Shown here one piece after another: positions 36,874 through 46,154 of a DNA stretch of 64,000 nucleotides (within the stretch, counting starts at the first letter, position 1; every line of letters starts with the position of its first letter). The notes under the pieces were generated by a model. It made no database searches. It saw nothing but the letters and a program-made list of their open reading frames with translations, and was not told the origin of the DNA. The translations under genes were made by a program, and so were the position numbers. The stretch lies in the NCBI RefSeq assembly GCF_902463975.1, contig NZ_CABQHJ010000006.1, positions 1 through 64,000 of the forward strand, written 5' to 3'. The DNA comes from Phascolarctobacterium_A sp902463975 (GTDB lineage Bacteria > Bacillota > Negativicutes > Acidaminococcales > Acidaminococcaceae).

Positions 36874-37344
36874 ATGAGTGAAAACAGAAAAATTAAATTT
36901 ACAACTAATAAAGGTGTTTTCGTTGCCGAAATGTTTGAGGACAAGGCTCCGCTGACTACTAAAAACTTTATCGAGCTGGTAGAAAAAGGCTTTTACGACG
37001 GTATTATTTTTCACCGTGTAATCGACGGCTTTATGATTCAGGGCGGCGACCCGACCGGTACCGGTATGGGTGGCCCCGGCTACAAGATTAAAGACGAATT
37101 CGGTGAAGGACTGAAGCATGACGACGAGGGCATTCTGTCCATGGCTAATGCAGGCCCGAACACTGGCGGCAGCCAATTCTTCATCACTCTGGCACCGACT
37201 CCCTGGCTGAACGGCCACCATGCAATTTTCGGCAAAGTTGTTGAAGGCATGGATGTTGTTCGCCTGATCGGCGTAGTACCGACTGATTTCCGTGACCGTC
37301 CGCGCGAAGCTGTGACCATGGAAAAGGTAGAGGTTGTAAAATAA
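36874..37344 (+). CDS. Cyclophilin-type peptidyl-prolyl isomerase
   Basis: A 156-aa cytoplasmic PPIase with the full cyclophilin core. FHRVIDGFMIQGGDPTGTG carries the catalytic Arg and the Phe/Met/Gln residues, ANAGPNTGGSQFFIT follows, and LNGHHAIFGKVVEGMDVV holds the conserved His. There is no signal peptide. GGAGG lies before the ATG. The next gene starts on the base after its stop codon. Confidence 0.95.
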   Translation: MSENRKIKFTTNKGVFVAEMFEDKAPLTTKNFIELVEKGFYDGIIFHRVIDGFMIQGGDPTGTGMGGPGYKIKDEFGEGLKHDDEGILSMANAGPNTGGSQFFITLAPTPWLNGHHAIFGKVVEGMDVVRLIGVVPTDFRDRPREAVTMEKVEVVK

Positions 37345-37608
37345 ATGGCGGCGTTTGTATATATGCTGCGCTGCAAGGACGGCAGCTTATATACAGGCTG
37401 GACCAATGATCTGGAGCACCGTCTGGCGATGCACAGCAGCGGACGCGGCGCCAAATATACGCGTGGACGCGGTCCTTTGGAGCTGGTCTACAGCGAAGAG
37501 CTGCCGGATAAGGAAGCGGCTTTGCGGCGCGAGTGTGCCATAAAAAAGCTGCGCCGGGAGCAGAAGCTCGCTTTGCTGCAGACATGGCAAGCTCGCATTG
37601 CAGAATAA
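37345..37608 (+). CDS. GIY-YIG nuclease-fold protein (UPF0213-like)
   Basis: An 87-aa single-domain GIY-YIG protein of the YhbQ/UPF0213 type. FVYMLRCKDGSLYTGWTNDLEHRL contains the Y...YTG core and the catalytic Arg, with a conserved Glu in KDKEAALRRE-like helix. Members are small DNA endonuclease-like proteins of uncertain role. ATG 37345 abuts the stop of the cyclophilin gene, so it is almost certainly translated from the same message. Confidence 0.9.
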   Translation: MAAFVYMLRCKDGSLYTGWTNDLEHRLAMHSSGRGAKYTRGRGPLELVYSEELPDKEAALRRECAIKKLRREQKLALLQTWQARIAE

Positions 37609-37632
37609 AATTATAAAGATTCAGACAAATAT

Positions 37633-37661
37633 TTGCTTTTCCTGTACATATAGGCTATAAT
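37633..37661 (+). promoter_or_regulatory. Promoter of cold-shock gene
   Basis: TTGCTT (37633-37638), a 17-nt spacer and TATAAT (37656-37661), leaving a short leader of about 40 nt. Confidence 0.7.
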
Positions 37662-37710
37662 AAGCTAAGTGAGTTTTAGAGGCTCAAATAGTAATTAGGG
37701 AGGCCTACAG

Positions 37711-37911
37711 ATGACAGGCAAAGTTAAATGGTTTAATGCAGAAAAGGGCTATGGTTTTATCCAAAGAGAAGGCGGCAAGGATTTGTTCGTTCACTTCTCC
37801 GGTATTAAAAGCGAAGGCTTTAAAACCTTAGAAGAAGGCTGGAACGTAGAATTTGACGTTATCCAGGGTGACCGTGGCGAACAGGCAACTAACGTTGTAC
37901 ATGTTGAATAA
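37711..37911 (+). CDS. Cold-shock protein (CspA family)
   Basis: A 66-aa OB-fold RNA chaperone that melts mRNA secondary structure. The RNP1 (KGYGFIQ) and RNP2 (LFVHFS) motifs are intact, and the length is standard. A GGGAGG ribosome site precedes the ATG. It has its own promoter and a strong terminator, so it is monocistronic. The leader is short and does not look like a long cold-responsive 5' UTR. Confidence 0.96.
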   Translation: MTGKVKWFNAEKGYGFIQREGGKDLFVHFSGIKSEGFKTLEEGWNVEFDVIQGDRGEQATNVVHVE

Positions 37912-37922
37912 TAAATGCAAGT

Positions 37923-37969
37923 AAAAAGCTGATGCTAAGGCAGGTAACTGCCAGAGCATCAGCTTTTTT
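37923..37969 (+). terminator. Terminator after cold-shock gene
   Basis: AAAAAGCTGATGCT (37923-37936) pairs with AGCATCAGCTTTTTT (37955-37969). The A and T flanks could also serve the minus-strand transporter unit. Confidence 0.9.
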
Positions 37970-37992
37970 GCTGTTTGCGGGAGGATGAGAGT

Positions 37993-39192
37993 TCAGTTGG
38001 TGACAAAGGAGGATATAACGGAAGCCTTGGTGACAATGCCGCAAAATAGTTTGTTCTCGTCAATTACGGGCAGAGGAAAGGGTGTGCTTGCCGAAAGCGG
38101 CATAATATCTGCTACGGGTGTATCAAGATTATCTATCACAGGCACATTGCGCAGAATACTTTTCTCAAAGGTTGTATAGCCGGAAAGCACCTGCATAGCG
38201 CTATCCAATGTGATAATACCGATAAAACGCAGATGCTCGTCAACTACGTAAGCACTGGATACGCCGCTGTTTTTCATATTGCGCAGAGCAACGGCAGCAC
38301 CGTCGATATTGCGCACGATACATGTCTGCGTACTCATTACGTTACGTACAGTGAATATCTTACTGGAATCGGCATTATTGATAAAGCTACGTACATAGTC
38401 ATCTGCTGGATTGGTAATCATTTCCTCCGGCGTACCGATTTGCACCATGCGGCCGTCGCGCAAAATGCCGACGTGTGTTCCCAGACGGAAGGCTTCGTTG
38501 ATATCGTGGGTGATAAAAACAATGGTTTTGCCGGTCTTTTCCTGAATACGTAGCAGCTCAAACTGTAAATCGTTGCGTACCAAGGGGTCGAGGGCGGAAA
38601 AGGCTTCGTCCATCAGCAGAATATCGGGATCGTTGGCAAGTGCGCGGGCGATGCCTACGCGTTGCTTCATGCCGCCGGAAAGCGCACTGATACGCGTTTT
38701 TTCCCAGCCCTGCAGGCCAACCATTTCCAGCATCTGCATAGCCTTTTCGGTACGTTCCTTCAGCGGTACTCCGCGAATCTCCAAACCGTAGTAGGCATTC
38801 TCCAAAACATTACGGTTGCTGATAAGCCCGAAATTCTGAAAAACCATAGCTACCTTAGTGCGGCGCAGCTCTTGCAGCTGCTTATTGCTGAAATTGGTAA
38901 TATTATCACCTTCAAGGTAAACTGTGCCTGAGGTTGGCGGGTTCAGCATATTCAGGCAACGGATAAGTGTGGATTTGCCGCTGCCGGAAAGACCGATGAG
39001 GACAAATACCTCGCCCTTGTTGACCGTAAAATCTATATCAATCAGACCTGCGGTGATGCCGGTGGCTTCCTGCACCTCGGTGCGGGAAGTGCCCTGCTCC
39101 AGCATGGTCATAGCCTTTTTTTCGTTTTGCGAATGCTCCAGAGGAATAAACAGCTTGTACAGGTTTTTTACCTGCAATACAGGTACAGTCAT
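37993..39192 (-). CDS. proV: Glycine betaine/proline ABC transporter ATPase
   Basis: A 399-aa ATPase of the osmoprotectant (ProU/OpuA) family. Walker A GLSGSGKST (~75-83), signature LSGGMKQRV, Walker B ILLMDEAFSALDP and the H-loop ITHDINEA are intact. Two CBS domains occupy ~280-395. In OpuA these sense ionic strength and gate activity. It follows the fused permease gene with no gap and is the second gene of the minus-strand operon. Confidence 0.93.
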   Translation of the reverse strand: MTVPVLQVKNLYKLFIPLEHSQNEKKAMTMLEQGTSRTEVQEATGITAGLIDIDFTVNKGEVFVLIGLSGSGKSTLIRCLNMLNPPTSGTVYLEGDNITNFSNKQLQELRRTKVAMVFQNFGLISNRNVLENAYYGLEIRGVPLKERTEKAMQMLEMVGLQGWEKTRISALSGGMKQRVGIARALANDPDILLMDEAFSALDPLVRNDLQFELLRIQEKTGKTIVFITHDINEAFRLGTHVGILRDGRMVQIGTPEEMITNPADDYVRSFINNADSSKIFTVRNVMSTQTCIVRNIDGAAVALRNMKNSGVSSAYVVDEHLRFIGIITLDSAMQVLSGYTTFEKSILRNVPVIDNLDTPVADIMPLSASTPFPLPVIDENKLFCGIVTKASVISSFVTN

Positions 39193-41070
39193 TTATTTTC
39201 CCTCCTTTTTCTTATCTGCCAGGCTTTGCGTCAGGCGGTCGATGATAATTGCAATAATAACGATAGAAATACCGGCGATAAGTCCGCGGCCGGATTCTGT
39301 ACGGTTAATGGCAATCAGCACCTCCATGCCTAGGCCGTTGGCACCGATCATCGCGCAGGTAACAACCATTGCTACGGCCATCATCATAGTTTGGTTGATG
39401 CCTGTCATAATCGTGGGCATGGCCTGCGGAATCTGCACCTTGAACAGTGTTTGCCAACGCGAAGCGCCGAAGGCAGCGGAGGCTTCGACAACGTTAGGGT
39501 CAACCTGCTGAATACCGTGGCTGGTTAAGCGGATTACAGGCACAACGGCATAAACTACCGTAGCAAGAACTGCAGGCACCTTGCCGGGACCGAGCAGCAT
39601 AACTGCGGGAATCATATAAACAAAGGTCGGCATGGTCTGCATTGCGTCAAGCAAAGGACGCAGCAGTCGGTTTGCCAGTTTGCTTGTGGAAACAAGAATG
39701 CCGATGGGCAGTCCTAAAAGCAACGAGATGATAACCGAAGAAATAACTACCGCCAGTGTTTCGTTCATCATGCTCCAATAGCCGAAGGCGCCGATGGCGA
39801 AAAGTCCTATCCCGTAGATAATACCGCGCGACAGCTTGCCGGTAAGCACTTTGCCCAAGGCAGCAATAGCGATGATAGTCAGCCACCAGGGAATAAAGTT
39901 CAGCAATCGTTCGATAGAAAGAATACACCAGGTAAGAATATCCTTCACCTTATTGAAGAAGTTGGCATAGGTGGTGTTGATGTAGTTGACGAAATTATCA
40001 ATAGGCTTGGTCCAGTCCACCTGAATTTCTTCCGGGAAGCTCAACAGCCAATTGCCTGCGGTCGCGCTGTCACCCTTGAGGGCTTTGTTGATGCTTTGCA
40101 GTTTGTCATCGGGCAGCCACTGTGCGAGCAGCTCGGGGTGGCGCTGCATGAACCAGATGGCAGCCTCGTCATATGTGCATTTGGTATCTGCAATGTGCGC
40201 TAACGCTTCTGCGGTAAGTGCGCTGGTTGTGTGATATTTTTGCAGGAAGGCAACAAATTCCGGTGCCTTGCTCTGCAGTTGTTTGTTGGCAACGATGCAG
40301 ACGGGCACGGAGCGTGCTTCCGTCAGGCCGCGCTGAAAGCCGATTTCATTGTAGGGCTCGTCCTGCAGCAGAACGAGGTCCAGCTTGCCGGTGAGCCAGG
40401 TCGGTTCGTAGTTGTAGCCTACGATGGGCTCGCCCTTAGTGTAGGCGGCGAGGAAGGCGCTGTTCAGTGCAGGCTCGCTGCCGGAACGGAAGTAGACGTA
40501 ATTTTTGTTTAAGCCGTAAGCTTCATATTTCAAATAAAGTATCTTATCAATGCTCCAGCCGGGAATTGCGCCGTAAAGACGGCCTTTGGAGGGATCTTCG
40601 GGATCCTTGAACAGGTGCGCATAGCGCGCCAGGTCTTTAACGGTTTTCAAATCCGGAGCGAGAGGTTTGATGCCGCGCTTGGCGTCACCCTCAATAAGAT
40701 AGCGGGGAACATAAAGGCCCTGCTTATCATCATCAAAGTTGATGCCAAGGTTGAGCAGCTTGCCGGTTTTCATGTCAGCTTCAAAGGTAGGCACGTTATC
40801 GGTCCACAGCTCCATATGCACATCTACGTCGCCGCGGAGCAGCGCTGTCTGGATGATGGGAGTAGAGCCACTGATAATCTTAGGCGTGATGTTATAGGCG
40901 TGAGTGCCGATGAAACCGGCAACGGCGTTGTGAAATTTGACACTGTCCCAGCCGGCGTCGGCGAAAACAACCTCTTGCTTTGCTTGCTCATTAGCGGCGT
41001 TGACCTTGCCTGCTATAAATCCAAGTGAGGTCAGTATGAGTAAAAAAACGGCTGATAATTTTCGTAACAT
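39193..41070 (-). CDS. Fused betaine-binding protein and permease
   Basis: A 625-aa fusion. After a signal peptide or anchor (~1-25) comes an OpuAC-type substrate-binding domain (~30-290; VVFADAGWDSVKFHNAVAGFI, GDVDVHMELWTDN). A linker is followed by a ProW-type permease (~370-615) with the EAA-like loop VEASAAFGASRWQTLFKVQIPQAMPTIM. The binding domain is at the N-terminus, whereas in Lactococcus-type OpuABC it follows the permease. With ProV it forms a complete two-gene importer for an osmolyte such as glycine betaine. Confidence 0.9.
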   Translation of the reverse strand: MLRKLSAVFLLILTSLGFIAGKVNAANEQAKQEVVFADAGWDSVKFHNAVAGFIGTHAYNITPKIISGSTPIIQTALLRGDVDVHMELWTDNVPTFEADMKTGKLLNLGINFDDDKQGLYVPRYLIEGDAKRGIKPLAPDLKTVKDLARYAHLFKDPEDPSKGRLYGAIPGWSIDKILYLKYEAYGLNKNYVYFRSGSEPALNSAFLAAYTKGEPIVGYNYEPTWLTGKLDLVLLQDEPYNEIGFQRGLTEARSVPVCIVANKQLQSKAPEFVAFLQKYHTTSALTAEALAHIADTKCTYDEAAIWFMQRHPELLAQWLPDDKLQSINKALKGDSATAGNWLLSFPEEIQVDWTKPIDNFVNYINTTYANFFNKVKDILTWCILSIERLLNFIPWWLTIIAIAALGKVLTGKLSRGIIYGIGLFAIGAFGYWSMMNETLAVVISSVIISLLLGLPIGILVSTSKLANRLLRPLLDAMQTMPTFVYMIPAVMLLGPGKVPAVLATVVYAVVPVIRLTSHGIQQVDPNVVEASAAFGASRWQTLFKVQIPQAMPTIMTGINQTMMMAVAMVVTCAMIGANGLGMEVLIAINRTESGRGLIAGISIVIIAIIIDRLTQSLADKKKEGK

Positions 41071-41461
41071 GGCTTCACCTCCGTCAAAGCAATAAAAAGA
41101 AAAATACTCCTCTTAAATTTATTTTACAAAGCGAAAATTCTTCTTGTCAACTGCAAATGCAACAATGTATAAAAGAATAACTTTAAAAACTAAAGTTATT
41201 GTAAATGCAGAGTTTTGTATAAAGAGAAGTGTATGCGGATATTGGTGAGGATGATAAAAACCAATTAGAAGAGTGATTGAGAAATGTCGGAGTTAATATT
41301 AATAGATATAGAAGAAACACCTGAAAGTATTAAATTTTCGTTATGAAGAGAATGCGCACCAAAATTTCCTAAAAGGATTTCAAAAAATATTGTAGAATTA
41401 TATTAATAGCTTTTTCTTACGTTTGTTATATAAAGTCGATTTTCTGAAAGGGGGATTTTGA
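41071..41461. other. Gap between osmolyte operon and CRISPR-Cas locus
   Basis: This 390-bp A+T-rich stretch contains a perfect 10-bp inverted repeat, AATAACTTTA (41176-41185) with TAAAGTTATT (41191-41200). It has a 5-nt loop and no T-run, so it is a candidate operator for the opu promoter. From 41284 to 41346 there is a 20-codon open frame (begins MSELILIDIEETPES), followed after the stop by more coding-looking sequence. It may be the remnant of a lost gene; no intact gene or clear cas promoter was found. Confidence 0.45.
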
Positions 41462-43957
41462 GTGGCGGAAATAGATGTATTAATTAAGGCAGCCTTGTTG
41501 CATGACATAGGTAAGATGTGTTTGCGTGCTGACCATAGTTTGGGGAATCACTCTAATGCCGGAGCAAATTTTTTAAAAAAGTATATGGATAATTCTCCGG
41601 AAGCAGAGCAGGTTTTACGTTGTTTGCGGTTACACCATGCTAAAGCTTTGACAACAGCAAAACCTTTAGCTGATGATTTTAGCTATATTGTATATGAGGC
41701 TGATAATATTGCTGCTGCAGCCGACAGACGCGAGCGTGAAGATGAGGGTGTTGACCGTGGCTTTGATGCACAGTCTTGCTTGCAAAGTGTGTTTAATATT
41801 TTTGGAGAACAAACCAGTAATCCGGTTAGCAAATATTATTTACGTGGGCTGAATCCTTCGGATAAATTTAATTATCCGACAACGGAAATGTGCTATGCTT
41901 CAGATGACAAGTATGAAGAGCTTGTAAATGTATTGGAAAGTAATTTTCAACGTGCCGGTGTACTTGATATGAGTAACGGCGAACTTTTGCGCATTTTGGA
42001 GGATGTTATGAGTTACATACCATCCAGTACGAATAAAAATGAAGTTTGTGATATTTCGCTATATATTCATTCTAAGGTAACAGCAGCGCTTGCCTCTTGT
42101 ATGTATGAATATTTTTTAGCAAATAAGATTAAAGATTATAAAAAATACTGCTATGACCAATCCGGTAATAGTGAATTTAGAAAACAGGATGCATTTTTGC
42201 TTGTATCAGGAGATTTTTCTGGAATACAAGATTTTATTTATACTGTACCAAGTAAGGGTGCTTTAAAATCTCTAAGAGGTCGCTCTTTCTATTTAGAAAT
42301 TTTTATGGAGAATTATATTGATGAGATTTTACAGCAGCTTGGCTTGAGCAGAGCTAATCTGTTATATACAGGCGGTGGGCATTTCTATCTTTTAGCTGCT
42401 AATACGGATACTACAAAAGACAATTTGAAGAAAATACAGAATGCCTGCAATGAATGGTTATTGGAAAAATTTGGTACAAAGCTGTATATGGCTATGGGTT
42501 TTGCTCCCTGCAGTGCTTCTGACTTACAGAATTCAGGTATGCAACGTAATGTATTTGCTGCTGTAAGTAAAAAATTAAATCAAGATAAGCTATGTCGCTA
42601 TGATATTCAAAATTTGGCAAAGCTCTTTGATAGTGATAGCAGTTATAATAAAAATCTTGATGGCAGCAGAGAATGCGCTGTTTGCCATATGTCCAGTAAA
42701 AAATTAATTGCGAATGGTGATGCAGGTGATATTTGTCCGACTTGCAAAGGGCTATTTCAGTTGGGAGAAAAGCTTTTTAAATCTAATAGACATTTTGCTG
42801 TTTTAAGCAAAGCTGTTGGTGAAGAACTGGATTTATTTGGTTACAATAAACCGCTGTTTTTAGCTGTCATGGATGAAAAGGAGCTGGAAGAAAACAGCAG
42901 TAGCCTGGTACGTATTTACAGTAAAAATAAAGCTTTGACAGGTAGAAATATCGGAACTCGCTTATGGTTAGCTGATTATTACAGTACTAATGATAAAGGT
43001 GCTGTTATGGAGTTTGAAGATTTAGCTGAACAATGTTGCGATGGTGGGCATGGTATTAAGCGTTTAGGCGTTTTACGTGCGGATGTAGATAATTTAGGTG
43101 CCGCTTTTATCGGTGGCTTTATCCGTTATGGTAAAGAAGAACCGGAAAAATATGCTACATTGTCAAGATATGCTGATTTATCCAGAGATTTAGGTATGTT
43201 CTTTAAATTGGCAGTAGGTAAGCTTTGCAGAGGTGAGCTGAATGGCTTTGACAACATTAATCAGCAGCAATTCAGCTTATATGGCTTACAAAAGCCGGTG
43301 CAGAGAAAAGTTCATGTTGTATATTCCGGCGGTGATGATATGTTCATTGTGGGAGCATGGGATGAGCTTATAGAGCTTGCTGTAGATATAAGACGAGCTT
43401 TTACAAGGTTTACTAATGGCAAATTGAGTTTTTCAGCAGGATTGGCAATGTTCAGTCATGGATATCCGATAAGCAAGATGGCTGAAATTACCGGCATGTT
43501 GGAGAGTGCAGCTAAGAGCAGCAACAAAATGAAAAACAGCATTGCTTTATTTGGCTTTGAAACGGAACAGAAAAATGCGGAAAGCGGTTTATGCTGTGAA
43601 CATATCTATGACTGGACAACGTTTACCGATAAGGTTTGTAAGGAAAAGCTGCAATTTCTTTTACAACACCTGAATATAGATACTGTTGACAATAATAAAT
43701 TGAAGGCTGGCAAAGCTATGCTTTATAGACTGCTGAATTTACTGGAAGAAAAGGATGACAACATGAATCTGGCAAGATTTGCCTATACGCTTGGACGTAT
43801 GCAACCGGAAAAAGCCTCGGTACAGTTGCAGCAGTGCTACAATGAATTCAGTCAGCAGATGTATAAATGGTTTAAAGATGCTGATGCCAGAAAACAGTTA
43901 CGGACAGCTCTAGACTTAATTATTTATTATATTCGTGATACGAAGGAGGATGCATGA
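41462..43957 (+). CDS. cas10: CRISPR type III-A Cas10/Csm1
   Basis: Signature large subunit of the Csm complex. On target RNA binding it cleaves ssDNA and makes cyclic oligoadenylates. 831 aa. An N-terminal HD nuclease has H14-D15 in LLHDIGK plus later His (LRLHHAK). Palm domain 1 is VSGDFSGIQDFIYTV, a zinc site is CAVC...CPTC, and the catalytic palm 2 has G623-G-D-D in YSGGDDMFIVG. Both activities look intact. GTG 41462 follows AAGGGGG by 7 nt. It is first of six tightly overlapping genes. Confidence 0.97.
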   Translation: MAEIDVLIKAALLHDIGKMCLRADHSLGNHSNAGANFLKKYMDNSPEAEQVLRCLRLHHAKALTTAKPLADDFSYIVYEADNIAAAADRREREDEGVDRGFDAQSCLQSVFNIFGEQTSNPVSKYYLRGLNPSDKFNYPTTEMCYASDDKYEELVNVLESNFQRAGVLDMSNGELLRILEDVMSYIPSSTNKNEVCDISLYIHSKVTAALASCMYEYFLANKIKDYKKYCYDQSGNSEFRKQDAFLLVSGDFSGIQDFIYTVPSKGALKSLRGRSFYLEIFMENYIDEILQQLGLSRANLLYTGGGHFYLLAANTDTTKDNLKKIQNACNEWLLEKFGTKLYMAMGFAPCSASDLQNSGMQRNVFAAVSKKLNQDKLCRYDIQNLAKLFDSDSSYNKNLDGSRECAVCHMSSKKLIANGDAGDICPTCKGLFQLGEKLFKSNRHFAVLSKAVGEELDLFGYNKPLFLAVMDEKELEENSSSLVRIYSKNKALTGRNIGTRLWLADYYSTNDKGAVMEFEDLAEQCCDGGHGIKRLGVLRADVDNLGAAFIGGFIRYGKEEPEKYATLSRYADLSRDLGMFFKLAVGKLCRGELNGFDNINQQQFSLYGLQKPVQRKVHVVYSGGDDMFIVGAWDELIELAVDIRRAFTRFTNGKLSFSAGLAMFSHGYPISKMAEITGMLESAAKSSNKMKNSIALFGFETEQKNAESGLCCEHIYDWTTFTDKVCKEKLQFLLQHLNIDTVDNNKLKAGKAMLYRLLNLLEEKDDNMNLARFAYTLGRMQPEKASVQLQQCYNEFSQQMYKWFKDADARKQLRTALDLIIYYIRDTKEDA

Positions 43958-44445
43958 TGGTTAATAATATGCGGGAACAACTTGTCAAAGCCGGGTATGC
44001 GCAGAATAGCAGACCTAATATGCAGAAAAAAGGACAACAATTTGATTTTGATAATTTTGATGTTGTAACTGAGGCAGAAAAAGCAATTAAAGGGCTGCAA
44101 CATAAAGATAGATACGATAATATTAAAATTGATGTTACCACCTCGCAAATCAGAAAGTTTTTGACAGCAGTAAATGTTGTGCGCAATAAAGTTGACCTTT
44201 ATAAGGCAAAAAACAAAGGTGCTGAAGCTTTATCTAAAGAATTGACTGCTGAAATTAAATTTTTAAAGGTTAATTTGCTCTATCAGGCCGGAAGAACAGT
44301 TGCTGTAAAACAATTTATGATAATTTCAAAGCTGGATGTTATTATCGATAGTATTGGCGATAGTTTAGCTAGATTTGTGAAATTCACTAAATATGTAGAA
44401 GCACTCGTTGCATATCATAAGTTTTTAGGAGGTAAGGATAAATGA
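43954..44445 (+). CDS. csm2: CRISPR type III-A Csm2 (small subunit)
   Basis: A 163-aa helical protein forming the inner small-subunit filament of the Csm complex. The C-terminal part (VDLYKAKNKGAEALSKELTAEIKFLKVNLLYQAGRTVAVKQF, seen in parts) matches the Csm2 core. Position between cas10 and csm3 confirms the call. The N-terminal ~45 residues are polar and probably flexible. ATG 43954 overlaps the cas10 stop; ATG 43957 is equivalent. Confidence 0.92.
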   Translation: MMVNNMREQLVKAGYAQNSRPNMQKKGQQFDFDNFDVVTEAEKAIKGLQHKDRYDNIKIDVTTSQIRKFLTAVNVVRNKVDLYKAKNKGAEALSKELTAEIKFLKVNLLYQAGRTVAVKQFMIISKLDVIIDSIGDSLARFVKFTKYVEALVAYHKFLGGKDK

Positions 44446-45137
44446 TGGAAGAACAGAAAAGACAACAACAGCCATTGCAGGGAAAAATAGTTCTGTCAGG
44501 TATTTTACAGGTACTGACAGGTATGCATATTGGCGGAAGCAGTGACTTTGCTCCGATTGGTGCAGTAGACAGCCCCTTTATCCGTGATCCGTTTAGTCAT
44601 GCGCCAATTATTCCTGGCAGCTCTTTAAAAGGCAAGATTAGAACTTTGCTGGCAAAGATAAATTGTGATGGTTATGTTTTAAATAAGGTTGCTGATGATA
44701 ATGAAATTGTAGCACGCTTGTTTGGTGCCAGCGGCAAAAATTATGCCATGCCGGCTCGTCTGCAGTTTTTTGACTTGTTTGTAACGGAGGATACTAAAAA
44801 CAATTTCAATGCGATAGAAACAGACACTTACATTGGTGAGGTTAAATTCGAAAATACTATCAACAGAGCCAGTGGTGTAGCTAATCCACGTCAGATTGAA
44901 CGTGTACCGGCAGGAGCGGAGTTTGACTTTAAGCTGGTTTATAATGTTGAAAATCTGCAGGATGTACAAGAAGATTTAGAAACCTTGGCTGAAGGTTTTG
45001 AACTGTTGGCTAACGATTATCTTGGCGGACATGGTTCTCGCGGATATGGCAGGGTAAGATTACATGATATTAAGCTGCGGGTTATTGGTAAGTTGGATAT
45101 AGATTTAGCAGCCTATGAGGATTTGTTTAAGGATTGA
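44442..45137 (+). CDS. csm3: CRISPR type III-A Csm3 (target RNA nuclease)
   Basis: A 231-aa RAMP backbone subunit that cuts bound target RNA every 6 nt. The catalytic Asp aligned with Asp33 of Streptococcus thermophilus Csm3 is Asp43 in GAVDSPFIRDP, so slicing should be active. IIPGSSLKGKIRTLL and GGHGSRGYGRV are the conserved RAMP and Gly-rich loops. It overlaps csm2 by 4 nt. Confidence 0.96.
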   Translation: MMEEQKRQQQPLQGKIVLSGILQVLTGMHIGGSSDFAPIGAVDSPFIRDPFSHAPIIPGSSLKGKIRTLLAKINCDGYVLNKVADDNEIVARLFGASGKNYAMPARLQFFDLFVTEDTKNNFNAIETDTYIGEVKFENTINRASGVANPRQIERVPAGAEFDFKLVYNVENLQDVQEDLETLAEGFELLANDYLGGHGSRGYGRVRLHDIKLRVIGKLDIDLAAYEDLFKD

Positions 45138-45140
45138 TGC

Positions 45141-46154
45141 ATGATGATGTATTATATTTTTACCTTAAAATTTTTGACACCGGTACATTTTGGTGACACT
45201 GCCAATGGTGGCAGTTTGGATAAGTTTTCGCTTCAATGCAGTGCGGATACATTATTTGCAGCCTTGTGTAATGAAGCTGCAAATAAAGGGAGTGATGCAG
45301 TAGAAACGTTGGTGAAAAAAACAGCAGAAGGGAAGATAGTTTTTTCCAGCTTATTTCCCTATTGGCGTACTGTTGATGATGATTTATATTTTTACTTACC
45401 CAAACCGTTGCTGAAGCTAGAGCAAGAAGAGCAACAATCCGCAAAAAGCTTTGAGGAAATCAAACAATTAGCTACTAAGCTGAAAAAGCAGAAAAAATCA
45501 ACATATATACGTGCTTCGCAGATTAATAGTTTGCTGGAGTCCGGTAGCAGTGATAGACAATTTGCTGTGCCTGAGTTTGCAGCGCCGCTTGTTGCTGGAA
45601 GAGTTGCGTTGCGTGAGGAAAAACCGCTTCCATATTATGTGGGCAGTTACGTATTCAGTGAGCACTCCGGTTTGTATTTCATACTGGGTGTTGAGCATGA
45701 AGAAGAGTTTACTTTGATAAAGGATTTGTTGCTTAGTCTTGGCTATAGTGGCATAGGTGGTAAGCGTAGTAGTGGCTATGGGAAATTTGAACTGGCTGAT
45801 GATGAATGGGAGTTGTTTGATGATGGTGGTGTCTATGACGATGATACTGCCATCGCACTGATGCTGTATAACGAAAAAAGTAAGTACCAAATGTGTCTTG
45901 CTCCTGTTTGTCCCGAGGCTGATGAATTGGCAGTGGTTAAGCAGGGAAGCTATAAGCTGATTAAGCGTGGTGGTTTTATTGCATCATCTGCGGCAAAGGA
46001 TAATATTAAGCGTAATAGTATTTACATGCTGCAGGAAGGCTCATGCTTTTCTGAAAGATTACGCGGACAAATGCTGCAGCAGACTGTGGACGGTTTAGCA
46101 CATGATGTTTACCGTGATGGAATAGGAATGTTTGTGGGGTTAAAAAATGAATAG
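45141..46154 (+). CDS. csm4: CRISPR type III-A Csm4
   Basis: A 337-aa RAMP protein that caps the complex at the crRNA 5' tag and contacts Cas10. It has an N-terminal RAMP fold (LKFLTPVHFGDTANGGSLDKF) and the family's Gly-rich loop GIGGKRSSGYGKFEL at ~198-212. The length is within the Csm4 range. It starts 3 nt after csm3 and overlaps csm5 by 8 nt. Confidence 0.94.
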   Translation: MMMYYIFTLKFLTPVHFGDTANGGSLDKFSLQCSADTLFAALCNEAANKGSDAVETLVKKTAEGKIVFSSLFPYWRTVDDDLYFYLPKPLLKLEQEEQQSAKSFEEIKQLATKLKKQKKSTYIRASQINSLLESGSSDRQFAVPEFAAPLVAGRVALREEKPLPYYVGSYVFSEHSGLYFILGVEHEEEFTLIKDLLLSLGYSGIGGKRSSGYGKFELADDEWELFDDGGVYDDDTAIALMLYNEKSKYQMCLAPVCPEADELAVVKQGSYKLIKRGGFIASSAAKDNIKRNSIYMLQEGSCFSERLRGQMLQQTVDGLAHDVYRDGIGMFVGLKNE

